A stretch of DNA of 64,000 bases from Stappia sediminis. Lineage in GTDB: Bacteria; Pseudomonadota; Alphaproteobacteria; Rhizobiales; Stappiaceae. The number at the start of each line of letters is the position of its first letter. The first letter of the stretch is position 1. Under the pieces are notes generated by a model that saw only the letters and a list, made by a program, of their open reading frames with translations, was not told where the DNA came from and searched no databases. Shown in pieces: positions 36,319-45,754 of this stretch. The stretch lies in the NCBI RefSeq assembly GCF_009826895.1, contig NZ_WUMV01000010.1, positions 186,001 to 250,000 of the forward strand. The letters run 5' to 3'. A program made the translations under genes and the position numbers.

Positions 36319-38613
36319 TTACATTGTGAAATAGCCCTTCGCCTCGTGGGGGTAGCTTATTGCGCCCAATGGCTCCTTCACAGTTTGAGCGCGCGGGTCG
36401 ACCTGGTTCAGCACCGTGCCGATCAGCGGAGCGTGATTGATCCTGAGCCGGTCCACGGCCCCATTGAGATCCTGCTCCTTGGTCCGCCCGAATTGGGTAA
36501 CGAGGATGACCGCATCCACAAAGGTTGCGAGCAAGCTTGAGTCCTCAACAATCAATACCGGAGCGCAGTCGACTACGATCAGATCGTATTTCGCCGCCAA
36601 CTGGTTCAGCAGATCGTTGACTTCCCTCGTCTGGAATGGCCCATTGAACCCGTCGCGTCTCAGGAGGCCGGAAGCAGCCAAGAGGTCGAGCCCAGGCACA
36701 TTCTTCATAATCTGAATAGCACCGACACAGTCTTTGAGGGTTCCCTGCCCGGTCTTGGTTTCTTGAGATTGCGCCTCGTCCTTGCTTACGGCTGGACCAA
36801 ATTTACTCAAATCGAATACCCGTGGATCAAGGTTCACGTAAATCGTGCTGATCCCATCTCTTGCGGCGCAGATAGAAAAACCCAGGGCAGTAGAAGTCGT
36901 ACCACACCCGGGCAGTGGGGCCGTGAACATGACCTTCGAGCTATTCAAAGGCGCCTGCGCTCGGAATGCGAAATAGATAGACCTCATTGCCTCCGCAAAA
37001 AGCGTTCGATGGTTTGTGAGATATTTCGTGATCAACGCGCGCTTTCTAGGCAGAAACGATTGGCTTGCCTTCGGCACCACCGCCATAACGGGCAATTGGG
37101 TTGCGCTTACGATCTGCCGCACCGAGCGGATGCGGGTATCGCTCGCTTCCATAAGAATTGCGAGGATCATGGATAGCGTCATAACGCCGATCACTCCGCC
37201 GGCGATGATCTGTTTTTTCTGCGGATAAGAGGGCGCGCGCGGCACCTCGGCATATGAAACGACCCGAGCACTGGCTCTCGCGAGTTCGGCGAAAGGATCG
37301 AGGCTTCCAATTCTCGCTAAAACCAGGTCATGGAGCTTCTGGTCCGCTTTCACTTCACGCTCGAGTTCGCGCATGCGGATTTCCGCAAAGCTGCGATTGT
37401 GTACCGTTTCCTGCCATCCGGTTATTTGCGCTTCAAGCCGGCGCACGCGGTCCTCTACGATCCGCTCGTCAACGGATAGTTCATCGTTGATCCGGCGCAT
37501 TTCATCCGTGATCATCTCGCCGACGCTTTCAAGCTCGGCATTCGTCTTGATGACTTCCGGATGATTGCTGCCGAAGTTCGTGGAATACTGGGCTCTTTCG
37601 CGCAGCAAGCGGGCTTGTTCTGCCCTCAACGTACCGAGCAGAGACGATTCAACGGCTGACGTTTCGAGGTCCTTGTTACCCTCCATTATCAGTTGAGCTT
37701 GCTCTTTCCTGGCCTTGACCCCGGCCAATTCAACGCGCGCGGTCGTCAATTGAGCATTCAAACCATCGATCCGCTGGCGCACGACGTCGTCTCGTGAATC
37801 CGGGGATAACTGATGTTCTTGAATAATTGTCGCAATCGTTCTTTCGTTTTCCGCAAGACGTTTTGCGATCTTGTTTGCGCGTTCGCGCAAAAAGCCGACC
37901 GCGTCGCTCATTGCCTTACGGGTGTTTTCACGCGAAAGATCGACATAAATGCGGGCTATGGTATTCGCCAAGTTCGCCGCAAGCACGGCATTAGGCGCAT
38001 CTGTTCTCACCGTAACGGCAAGGGTCTGGCCATTTCTGGATACTCCCAGATTGGCCAAAAGCCTCGAAATCGTGCGATCACGCTGTTCGGCAATATCGGG
38101 CAGCGGCGCCACTGCCTCCTCGGGAAAAATCCCGAAGTTCTTTTCTAGCCATGCCCGTAAAGATTCAATATTCTTCGCGAAAAATGATGGCTCTTCACTT
38201 TCATCGCTTGGAAGATACGTGTTGAACCATGGGTCATTTACAAGATTCATTTCATCCACGACCTTACCCGCAAATATTCGTGAAGAAACGATATCCATTT
38301 CTGTTTCGATCGCGACCAGATCCAAAGTCTCGCTCTGAATTTGCGTAACTGCCTCAAGCATTCCCGCTTCGTCTCGCTCCAGGACGAAAGTTGCCGAGGC
38401 GGTGTAGATGTCCTTCATCAGCGACACCATCAGGATAAGCGAAATAGTGCTTACCAAGCCGATGCAGACAAACAACGCGAACCGACGTCGAATGATTGAA
38501 AGGATCTCGCGAATACCCATCACGCTACTAGATGCTGGCAGATGCTTGACGACTTCGTCCGCATCAAAGCCCGATGGATAGCCCTTTTGAGATGCTGTTA
38601 TTTTTTCAAGCAT
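36319..38613 (-). CDS. Wzz/ExoP-like polysaccharide co-polymerase with degenerate tyrosine-kinase domain
   Basis: A 764-residue protein. A Wzz domain with first membrane helix (ALFVCIGLVSTISLILMV), a long periplasmic coiled-coil region with repeated LEAQITGWQE-like heptads, a Pro-rich APSYPQKKQ turn before the second helix, and a cytoplasmic ATPase domain (from about residue 555). That domain keeps a Walker B-like LIVVDCAPVLIVEDSS but has PGCGTTST in place of PGEGKST, so the Walker A Lys is a Thr (residue about 572), and NLDPR where Walker A' Asp-x-Asp is expected. There is no C-terminal tyrosine cluster. It should set polymer length; kinase activity is doubtful. Confidence 0.92.
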   Translation of the reverse strand: MLEKITASQKGYPSGFDADEVVKHLPASSSVMGIREILSIIRRRFALFVCIGLVSTISLILMVSLMKDIYTASATFVLERDEAGMLEAVTQIQSETLDLVAIETEMDIVSSRIFAGKVVDEMNLVNDPWFNTYLPSDESEEPSFFAKNIESLRAWLEKNFGIFPEEAVAPLPDIAEQRDRTISRLLANLGVSRNGQTLAVTVRTDAPNAVLAANLANTIARIYVDLSRENTRKAMSDAVGFLRERANKIAKRLAENERTIATIIQEHQLSPDSRDDVVRQRIDGLNAQLTTARVELAGVKARKEQAQLIMEGNKDLETSAVESSLLGTLRAEQARLLRERAQYSTNFGSNHPEVIKTNAELESVGEMITDEMRRINDELSVDERIVEDRVRRLEAQITGWQETVHNRSFAEIRMRELEREVKADQKLHDLVLARIGSLDPFAELARASARVVSYAEVPRAPSYPQKKQIIAGGVIGVMTLSMILAILMEASDTRIRSVRQIVSATQLPVMAVVPKASQSFLPRKRALITKYLTNHRTLFAEAMRSIYFAFRAQAPLNSSKVMFTAPLPGCGTTSTALGFSICAARDGISTIYVNLDPRVFDLSKFGPAVSKDEAQSQETKTGQGTLKDCVGAIQIMKNVPGLDLLAASGLLRRDGFNGPFQTREVNDLLNQLAAKYDLIVVDCAPVLIVEDSSLLATFVDAVILVTQFGRTKEQDLNGAVDRLRINHAPLIGTVLNQVDPRAQTVKEPLGAISYPHEAKGYFTM

Positions 38614-38754
38614 GCCATAACCCTACGCGACGCCAGTTACATTATACAAATATTTATTTACTTCTTCCAAAATAAATTTTTTCCGATAATTTTTATTGTT
38701 AAACTTACTTTTTAATCGTAACTTGTTTTCCTCACCTCCTCTGAAAACGAAGTC

Positions 38755-40059
38755 TTGCGACCCGTGACCACCCAACTGCAATCTCCGCACAGACCGGCCG
38801 GTCGAATGAAGCCTCACCGGATAGAATTCTACCTGACTTGCATATTCGTCTATCTGGCTCCGATGAACGTGCTTCAGCTTCCCTTTGTGTATTTTACTGC
38901 CAGCGACGGCTTCGCCTGCATTTGTTTCCTTACGATGATCGTTCATCACAGCTTGAATGTCCGGCCGTTCGTCGGAGGAACCTTCCTCTGGGTTATCGGA
39001 CTCTCGACGATGATAGGCGCACTTTTCTTCAGCAGCCTCGTTGCCGGAGTTCCCGCAAGAGGCCTCATCCTTGGCGCGCAGTATTTCTTCGCTTACCTGG
39101 TCGTCCCTCTCATTCTTCTGACTCGCAACCAAAGAGAAACAGAAATACTTTTGAAGGTTTATGTCGCCTCGATTGTTACCGTAGTGCTTCACGGCATTTA
39201 TGTTATTCACATAACCGGAGAAACTAATACTATTTTCGTTAGCGGAAATGGTCGATTGCTTGGCTTGGTTCAACGCATTAATGCTGGGGGGGCCGTAATG
39301 GCGTTGACGATCCCCTTGGTACTTTCGATGATCCGCACAAAAATTTTCAGCCCTATATTCGGCTATGCAATAGTTGTCCTGATTACATACGGCGTGATGC
39401 TGGTCGCGTCCAATACAGCCCTTTCCGGGCTGGTTTTTGGCGTAGGCCTCTACCTCATTCTTTCCGCCAACTTTCAGCGCATCGTCCTGGTCGGCTGTTT
39501 CGTCGCGCTTGCAATCGCCGCTCTCAGTTTCACCGACCTCCACGCAATTCTTCCAGAGGCTTTTCAGCGACGAGTTCTGACCGGACTCGAAGCCGGGGAT
39601 ATAAGCGAGGCCGGAACGTTCTCCGACCGAATGCTTCTCAACAGTGAAGCCATCCAGTTCGCAAAGGACACGATGTGGATCGGCCTTGGAGCGGATCAAT
39701 ATCGCGTAATCAGCCAGTACGACCTGCCGGTTCACAATTTCTATCTGCTGATCTGGAATGAAGGCGGTCTGATAGCCCTTGTGGGTTTTATTGCGATGAT
39801 CCTCGGGGCTGTGGTGCTGATCGTTTACGCGTGGCAATTGAACACGTTGCGCTCCTCGACACAGGCCGCTACCGCAACGCTTGCAATGTTTCTTTTTCTG
39901 ATCAATGCAAACGCACATATCTACGGACGGTTCTTGGTGGTGCCGATGCTCATAACACTCAGCCCTCTGGCGGTCGCTCTCCGCCGCCTGGAACTCCCGA
40001 AAACCCGGATCGAAAAGTCGTTGAGTGCAAAAGATGAGGTATCGCTCGAAAACAGATAG
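38755..40059 (+). CDS. O-antigen ligase/polymerase (Wzy-like) membrane protein
   Basis: Up to 434 residues with about eleven membrane helices and the Wzy_C/WaaL-type periplasmic loop ending near IGLGADQYRVISQYDLPVHNFYLL, where GxG and HNxxL motifs are characteristic. It should polymerise repeat units at the periplasmic face. The first possible start is TTG at 38755; ATG at 38806 (MKPHRIEF) gives 417 residues and begins just before the first helix, so it is the likelier one. It diverges from the ExoP-like gene across about 140-190 bp that must hold promoters for both. Confidence 0.87.
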   Translation: MRPVTTQLQSPHRPAGRMKPHRIEFYLTCIFVYLAPMNVLQLPFVYFTASDGFACICFLTMIVHHSLNVRPFVGGTFLWVIGLSTMIGALFFSSLVAGVPARGLILGAQYFFAYLVVPLILLTRNQRETEILLKVYVASIVTVVLHGIYVIHITGETNTIFVSGNGRLLGLVQRINAGGAVMALTIPLVLSMIRTKIFSPIFGYAIVVLITYGVMLVASNTALSGLVFGVGLYLILSANFQRIVLVGCFVALAIAALSFTDLHAILPEAFQRRVLTGLEAGDISEAGTFSDRMLLNSEAIQFAKDTMWIGLGADQYRVISQYDLPVHNFYLLIWNEGGLIALVGFIAMILGAVVLIVYAWQLNTLRSSTQAATATLAMFLFLINANAHIYGRFLVVPMLITLSPLAVALRRLELPKTRIEKSLSAKDEVSLENR

Positions 40060-40730
40060 GGACTGCAGGATACCCAAGCTACGATTATCGAAGAAGTTCA
40101 TCATGCCGCTTCGATGCCTGAGCCGCAACTGAACGCATGTCTCTTCTTTGAGATATGAATCGCGGATCGAAGTGCCAGAGCGCCAGCTAAGACATTCCGT
40201 CATTGATTTTTCCTTGGATGGGAAATTTGCCAAATGCCCCATTCGCGCATGCGCCGGCTTCGCAAAGATGCTTAATGCGCCAACTCGCTCGGCCAGTTTG
40301 GCAATTTGCTTCGTACTCATAACTAAGGCTGATCCCGTTCTCTGCGTTACGCGAAACTATATCCAGAGAAAGCGATGCTTATCGCTCCACAGACGTACAG
40401 CATCGAGGTTTTTCTTTGCGACTAACCTCCCAAATTCAGCCTATTTCAGTGCTTTGGATTCCAACCCAAACCACATGATTTTAATAAGATAACACAAGAG
40501 GATTCGAGCGTTGATCGCCGATTTGAGATTTAAAACCTGACAGGGCTCACGCTTTGACCCGACAGACAGCAAAGATATCGGAAAAACGACTTCGCGTTCG
40601 GATTTTCGGGCCAAAACAGCCTCAAACTCGTACTAACGAATTCAATCTCTGGCTCAGGCCCGCCATTAGACTCCAATTTTTTTGATTATCATCAACGTAA
40701 GGATCTTCCGAAGTTTAAACGCTTCAAGGA

Positions 40731-40810
40731 TTTATTGCGGCCCTGGTCGGTCTGAGCCCGAAAGCTCCCTCATTATTAAGGAGAGTCCGTCGCACTCAGG
40801 AGGCGGATAT
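40731..40810 (+). pseudogene. Possible IS110 transposase C-terminal fragment
   Basis: Frame FIAALVGLSPKAPSLLRR resembles the conserved IAALVGLAP segment in the C-terminal transposase_20 domain of IS110 elements, then diverges at once. It is about 26 codons long and lies 120 bp before a separate IS110 N-terminal fragment. The match is short, so this is tentative. Confidence 0.35.
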
Positions 40811-40931
40811 AGGAAGTCACGGTTTTTCAGAAGATATGGGGTATTCGGTTCAACTCCTTGATGGCCCGCACTCTTCCTGGATGCTTGCGTTCGGCTGATG
40901 GTCTGAGCCGACCTGGCAAGAGGAGACCGGC

Positions 40932-41115
40932 ATGGGCGTTTATACAGGGCTCGATATTTCTCCCGAAGCGGTAGCCATTTGCATCGTTGGCGAGGCCGGC
41001 GAGATACAGTGGCAGGGGAAGATGCTTGGCGACCCCGAGGCCGCAAAGGTTGCTCTTCACCGGTGGCGAGATGATCTCGTTCGCGATGGTTTGGAAGTCG
41101 GCGCAACCTTGGAGT
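40932..41115 (+). pseudogene. IS110-family transposase N-terminal fragment
   Basis: MGVYTGLDISPEAVAICIV with the first catalytic Asp of the DEDD transposase, then EAGEIQWQGKMLGDPEAA, is the standard N-terminus of IS110 transposases. After about 60 codons the match stops and the sequence runs into IS3-type coding sequence in another frame. The remaining 250-300 residues of a normal transposase are missing. Confidence 0.78.
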
Positions 41116-41260
41116 GGATTGACGGTAAAGCGCACGCGAGGCCGCAAAAAGGGCAACTGGCATCCGGGTGCCGATTGATGCACCACTCCGCCTCAATGAA
41201 CGCTGGAGCCTGGATTTCCTGAGCGATGTGTTCGAGCCGGGTCGCCGTTTTCGCATCCTT
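41116..41260 (+). pseudogene. IS3-family OrfB fragment
   Basis: Two frames joined by a one-base insertion in the A-run at 41146-41150 read GLTVKRTRGRK and then RATGIRVPIDAPLRLNERW followed by SLDFLSDVFEPGRRFRIL. This is the start of the IS3 OrfB integrase core (RWSLDF with its catalytic Asp). It abuts the IS110 fragment and stops before the rest of the DDE domain. Confidence 0.75.
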
Positions 41261-41769
41261 CGCGCCGCCCGGCGTCCTTGCGCAATTTGCGAGCCCCAAG
41301 AAAAGACAAAATAGGATAAATCATGCCATGAATGTCGCCAGAGGATTCAAGACCTGACTTCATTTGAAATTCAGCCGAAGGTCGCAGGCAAATGCGAAGC
41401 GACCTCTTTCATCCAATCAATTCATAGTTCGCTTCATTTCGTTATTGCTGGCGCATCCCGGCAAATTAAATCTCGATATGGCTGACAACTCTTATACTAC
41501 TCTGCGTTTTCCTTGGAGTTATTCTCAATTTTCAGTTGAGGATATTCCCGCCTTTCCAATGGATGCCCGACTGCTTGACTCCTTCAATTACTCAACGTAA
41601 TATGTTGTATTAATTAATAATTTTTTGTTAATGCCAAGTTATTTAACCCTAACGGCAATGAATTTGATCGTGTAGTCATTTCTTGTGTGGCTTTTTGTAG
41701 AATCTTATTAAAATGTCTTTGAAATAACGCTGATCTAAGAGGCGTACATAAAACAAGTGGGGGCTGGTA

Positions 41770-42753
41770 ATGCGTAATTCCCCAGAGGGATCTACATTCA
41801 GATCCCGGATCAGGAAGTTAACGCCTGTTGACGTCACGGGGCGATACTTGAATCTAGACTGCAATCGCGAATCCGATGGCGTCGCGGGTCCGCTTCCGGC
41901 GGTCGAGTTTCTTCCAAAATCCTCATCCGGCGATCGCGTGGGCGAGGCAACTGCGGAAACGAACCGGCTCTCTTTGATTGAGCCTGCAAAATCCATTTTG
42001 CCGACGAGGCCTCGCCTGCAATCCGTGCCGGCGCCGGGTTCGCGCGGCAGGCCGGTAGAGGGCGTCTCGCGCGCGGTGGTCGACGCTGCCGTCGCCGAAG
42101 AGCGAAAGCGCATTGCGCTGGATCTTCACGATCATCTGGGACAGCAGATCGTCGGCGCGAAGCTCATGCTTGCGAGTCTGGAGCGGAACTCCGGCAGCCC
42201 CGAACTGGCGCCCCAGATCGCGGCGTTGCGGGCCTCGCTCGAGCAGCTCAGCCTGGAGATCAAGGCCATCTCATCGGGTATGCGTCTTGGCATTCCATCC
42301 CCCGATCGTCTCGTCGAGGCCCTGGAGGAGCTTGCGAACCGCTGGATGAGCCATACCCAGATCCAGGTCGATGTCTCCTGCGACATTCTCAAAAAGGTCC
42401 GCTTCTGCAAGAAGATATCGGAAGTCGTCTATCGCGTGGTCCAGGAATCCCTGACCAACATCGCCAAGCATGCGGCAAACGCCACGCTCGTCGAAATCCG
42501 GGCCGAGCTGCAGTACGGCTTCTTGAAACTGACGATCGAAGATGACGGACCGGGCTTCTCCAGCTCGCCGGAAAGCTTTTTCGAGTGCCAGCAGGGGCGC
42601 TACGGAAACGGCGGGATATCCGGCATTCGCGAGCGGGTGGGCAAGCTTGGCGGCGACGTCACGATACGCCGGCCCGCGGACAAGAAGCGCGGCAGCGCGA
42701 TCTCAGTGTCGATACCTATCGGGCACCCGAATAATCGTTCGAACACCGGGTGA
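41770..42753 (+). CDS. Soluble sensor histidine kinase, HisKA_3 (NarL-pair) type
   Basis: A 327-residue cytoplasmic protein. The first about 105 residues have no recognisable sensor domain or membrane helix. The phosphoacceptor motif is KRIALDLHDHLGQQIVG (His about residue 120), followed by a HATPase_c domain with RVVQESLTNIAKHA (N box), IEDDGPGF and GNGGISGIRERVGKLGG. It is 4 bp upstream of a LuxR-type response regulator and certainly its partner. The signal is unknown. Its position beside the polysaccharide island suggests control of that locus, but nothing in the sequence proves it. Confidence 0.92.
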   Translation: MRNSPEGSTFRSRIRKLTPVDVTGRYLNLDCNRESDGVAGPLPAVEFLPKSSSGDRVGEATAETNRLSLIEPAKSILPTRPRLQSVPAPGSRGRPVEGVSRAVVDAAVAEERKRIALDLHDHLGQQIVGAKLMLASLERNSGSPELAPQIAALRASLEQLSLEIKAISSGMRLGIPSPDRLVEALEELANRWMSHTQIQVDVSCDILKKVRFCKKISEVVYRVVQESLTNIAKHAANATLVEIRAELQYGFLKLTIEDDGPGFSSSPESFFECQQGRYGNGGISGIRERVGKLGGDVTIRRPADKKRGSAISVSIPIGHPNNRSNTG

Positions 42754-42757
42754 ACCG

Positions 42758-43447
42758 ATGACTGAAAAAAAAATCCGTACAGTTGTGGTCGACGATCATC
42801 CTCTCGTGGTTGCGGGCGCCCGCGCCCTGATCGAGGCGTCGGAAGACATCGTCTGCGTCGGTGATGCGAATACCGGCGCCGATGCCGAAGCGCTGATCAA
42901 GGAGGTCAAGCCCGACGTCGTGGTTCTTGACGTGTCGCTTCCCGATGTGAACGGGCTGGTCCTGGCGGAAAAGCTCCTGGATGGCGGCTTCAAGGGCCAC
43001 ATCGTGATGATGACGCTTTATGAGGAGCGTACGTTCGTCCAGAAAGCGCTGCATATCGGTGCGAAGGGTTTCATACAAAAGCGCTCCGCGGACCAGAACC
43101 TGCTTCTGGCGATACGATCGGCCATGCTAGGCGGCCTGTTTCTGGACCCGCCGACTGCGCGCGACGTGATGGCGCCAACTGCGGAAGACGGTGCCGACTT
43201 CTCTCATTCGAACAGCGAGCTCGGGTTGACGGAGCGCGAGGAGTACGTCCTGAAGATGGTCGCCCTCGGCTACGCCAACAAGGAGATCGCTGCGCGCGCG
43301 AACGTGAGTATCAAATCGATCGAAACGTATAAGGCGCGAGCGACCGAGAAACTGAAGCTTCATTCGCGGGCCCAGATCGTCCGGTTTGCCGTCAGGCACG
43401 GGTGGATGAACCTGCCCGATGCTGGCGAACCTACACTTCCTAGCTAA
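42758..43447 (+). CDS. LuxR/NarL-family response regulator
   Basis: A 229-residue protein with a receiver domain (TVVVDDHPLVVAGAR, phosphoacceptor Asp about residue 58 in VVVLDVSLPDVNG, MMTLYEE, KGFIQKRS with the conserved Lys) and a C-terminal LuxR helix-turn-helix (LTEREEYVLKMVALGYANKE, VSIKSIETYKARATEKL). The ATG at 42758 follows the kinase stop by four bases; the frame open upstream is antisense to nothing but inside the kinase. It is the output partner of the HisKA_3 kinase. Confidence 0.94.
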   Translation: MTEKKIRTVVVDDHPLVVAGARALIEASEDIVCVGDANTGADAEALIKEVKPDVVVLDVSLPDVNGLVLAEKLLDGGFKGHIVMMTLYEERTFVQKALHIGAKGFIQKRSADQNLLLAIRSAMLGGLFLDPPTARDVMAPTAEDGADFSHSNSELGLTEREEYVLKMVALGYANKEIAARANVSIKSIETYKARATEKLKLHSRAQIVRFAVRHGWMNLPDAGEPTLPS

Positions 43448-43540
43448 GCGAGCGGCTCCGGCGGGGCGCTTGGAAAGTCCGGGATCGAAGAGGTAGGCGC
43501 GCCTTTCGTGCGAGAGGCTGCGTTTTCTGGGGAAGCGCTT

Positions 43541-45520
43541 TCAAGACGGTGGTACATTCACGCAACTTTTGCCCCATCTGTCCATCCAGGCGTTGAACAT
43601 GAGCACGTTCCAAAGCCTGCTTCCCCAGTTTCGTCGGCCCGAAAGGTGTTCCTTCCAGCAGATGCGGATCGGCTCTGAATGGAAAATGCCATCGCGCTCC
43701 AGCCGTGAGGGCGAAAGCATGTCGCCAGCCCAATCCTTCAAAGGGCCACGCAACCAATCGTTTATGGGCACACCGAAGCCTCGCTTTGGCCGATCTATCA
43801 GTTCGTTGGGCACCCTACCTTCCAGCAGTCGCCGCAATGCAACCTTGCCCTGGGCATCTTCATAACGCAGCTCCCGGGGGCATCTCCATGCGAGTTCAAC
43901 AAGCCTGTGGTCAAGCAACGGCGCTCGGATCTCAAGTCCCACTGACATGGAGGCACGGTCGACCTTCACCAGAACTCCGTCGGCAAGATAGGTGGCTGTA
44001 TCCTTGACCATCATCCGATCAAGTTCAGCGAGTTGAACCGGAGAAAACTCTGATGTCATGATGGTTTTCGGCTCGTACCCCCCCTTTACAATCTCCTCCG
44101 GTTGCGGCCATTCCGACACAAAATGCAAATATCTTCGGTCGAAGTCGCGCACCAGCATCAATTCGGCAAGCTTCTTGACGCGATCAGCTGTAATCTCTTC
44201 GCGCAGAGTAAGCGGAATTATCGGACTCCCCAGTGCCAAGGCGCTTTCGACAACCCAGGCCGGCGCCATATTTACGGCATGATTGATGAAACTCGGTACT
44301 TTTTTCGACAAACCGTCGAACATCATCATTTGACGGTAGCGCGTATAACCCCCGAAGGTTTCGTCTCCCCCGTCGCCGGATAATCCGACCTTAACATCCC
44401 GCCTCACCATCTTCGTAAGGAGCAGGGTCGGCACTTGCGACCTGTCCGCGAAGGGTTCGTCATAAATGTCCGGCAAGTCCCCGATCAGATCGAAAACCGA
44501 ACTGGGCTCCGCAAGGATTTCCGAATGGTCCGTGCCCAGGTGCCTGGCGACGGCTGCCGCCGCATCCGCTTCATTGTGGGACTGTTCGTTGAAGCGCACC
44601 GTGTAGGTGCGCACGTTGGTGGAAGAGGCCTCCTGCATCATCGACGCAACGAGCGAGGAATCTATGCCGCCTGACAGCAGCGCGCAGACCTCGACGTCCG
44701 CAACCATACGCTCGCGTACCGCGGTTTGGAGCGTGCTATCCAGCTGTTCCAGAGCTTCCTCGACATCGGCAATGGGATTGTTGCAACTTTCCAATGCGAC
44801 ATCGAAGGGATCCCAGTTGCGCTGCAGGTCTTCGCGGAGTTGGGAGGATGATCCCGGCTTTTTTTCGGTCGAAACCGCCAACCAGCAGCCGGGTGGTATC
44901 TTGATGACATCCTGATAGATGGAGTGAGGACTGGGAATGTAGTTGTATCGCGTGAACAGCGTAATCGCACCGACGTCAAGGCTCGGGTTTGCAAATGCCG
45001 GGTGCTCGCGAAAGGACTTGAGTTCGGAGCCGAACACCAGCGAGCTTCCGGAGAAGCCGATGTACATCGGTTTCTTGCCAAGTCGGTCACGCGCGAAAAA
45101 AATTTTCCTCGCCGCCCTGTCGTAGATCGCAAACGCATACATTCCGTAGAATCGATCGAGCGCCTTGCGAAATCCGAACGCCTCGACCGCTTCAAGCATC
45201 ACTTCCGTATCGGAATGCCCGCGAAATCGATGGCCCCGGTCGATCAGTTCGTCTCGAAGTGCTCCGAATCCGTAGAACTCGCCGCTGTAGACGATCGTGT
45301 AGCGGCCGCTCGAGGAATGCATGGGCTGCGCGCCGGCGGCGGAAAGGTCGATAATCGACAGGCGCCTGTGGCCCAGGCAGACGCGACTTTCCTCGTCAAT
45401 CCAGATTCCGCTGTCATCCGGGCCGCGATGCGCGATTGAAGTAGCCATTTGGCCGAGTATTTTTGCCGAATAATCACGGTTTTCCGGGGAATAATTTACA
45501 AATCCCGCTATACCGCACAT
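43541..45520 (-). CDS. asnB: Asparagine synthase (glutamine-hydrolysing) homologue
   Basis: A 659-residue protein. The N-terminal class II glutamine amidotransferase starts with Cys1 (MCGIAGF) and has GHRRLSIIDLS and GHSDTEVMLEA, but the oxyanion-hole region reads VYSGEFYG instead of YNGEIYN, so the conserved Asn is Ser 79. The synthetase domain has the PP-loop CALLSGGIDSSLVAS, GLSGDGGDETFGGY and APLLDHRLVELA. Homologues in polysaccharide and lantibiotic loci amidate sugar carboxylates or other acids. It converges on the response regulator gene. Its function may be amidation of a glycan rather than asparagine supply. Confidence 0.9.
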   Translation of the reverse strand: MCGIAGFVNYSPENRDYSAKILGQMATSIAHRGPDDSGIWIDEESRVCLGHRRLSIIDLSAAGAQPMHSSSGRYTIVYSGEFYGFGALRDELIDRGHRFRGHSDTEVMLEAVEAFGFRKALDRFYGMYAFAIYDRAARKIFFARDRLGKKPMYIGFSGSSLVFGSELKSFREHPAFANPSLDVGAITLFTRYNYIPSPHSIYQDVIKIPPGCWLAVSTEKKPGSSSQLREDLQRNWDPFDVALESCNNPIADVEEALEQLDSTLQTAVRERMVADVEVCALLSGGIDSSLVASMMQEASSTNVRTYTVRFNEQSHNEADAAAAVARHLGTDHSEILAEPSSVFDLIGDLPDIYDEPFADRSQVPTLLLTKMVRRDVKVGLSGDGGDETFGGYTRYRQMMMFDGLSKKVPSFINHAVNMAPAWVVESALALGSPIIPLTLREEITADRVKKLAELMLVRDFDRRYLHFVSEWPQPEEIVKGGYEPKTIMTSEFSPVQLAELDRMMVKDTATYLADGVLVKVDRASMSVGLEIRAPLLDHRLVELAWRCPRELRYEDAQGKVALRRLLEGRVPNELIDRPKRGFGVPINDWLRGPLKDWAGDMLSPSRLERDGIFHSEPIRICWKEHLSGRRNWGSRLWNVLMFNAWMDRWGKSCVNVPPS

Positions 45521-45754
45521 GCAGCTACTCCAATGGAACGCAAAACTATATTAGCAGCTTACCTCACCAAGGGACCGAGAGATAATATCACGGCGGGCGA
45601 AGGTACTGCATGTCATTGTCATATCATGAATTAACGCAAGGGTATGAATAAGTCGACCTATCGGCGGTCGTATAGTCAATCCGTAGAGGACGGGAAAACG
45701 CGTAAGTCCGAGGCGCCGACCCGCGAAGCGGTTCGCACGAGGAGCATTGACACG

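Larger units (their letters stand above)
40060..41769. other. Gene-poor stretch with insertion-sequence debris
   Basis: About 1.7 kb without an intact gene. 40060-40730 holds nothing recognised. 40731-41260 holds three transposase fragments (listed separately). 41300-41769 is AT-rich non-coding DNA that probably contains the promoter of the histidine kinase at 41770. This marks the right edge of the polysaccharide island. Confidence 0.7.

Noticed and set aside
38623-40320. A 565-codon minus-strand open frame
   Set aside because: It is antisense to the Wzy-like gene, is rich in Gln, His and Asp without any domain, and would conflict with a clear membrane protein.
40148-40492. A 114-codon plus-strand frame starting with TTG
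   Set aside because: No domain, poor start, and it lies in a stretch that otherwise holds only insertion-sequence debris.
41364-41600. A 78-codon plus-strand frame
   Set aside because: AT-rich, no motif and no ribosome-binding site; more likely leader DNA of the downstream kinase.
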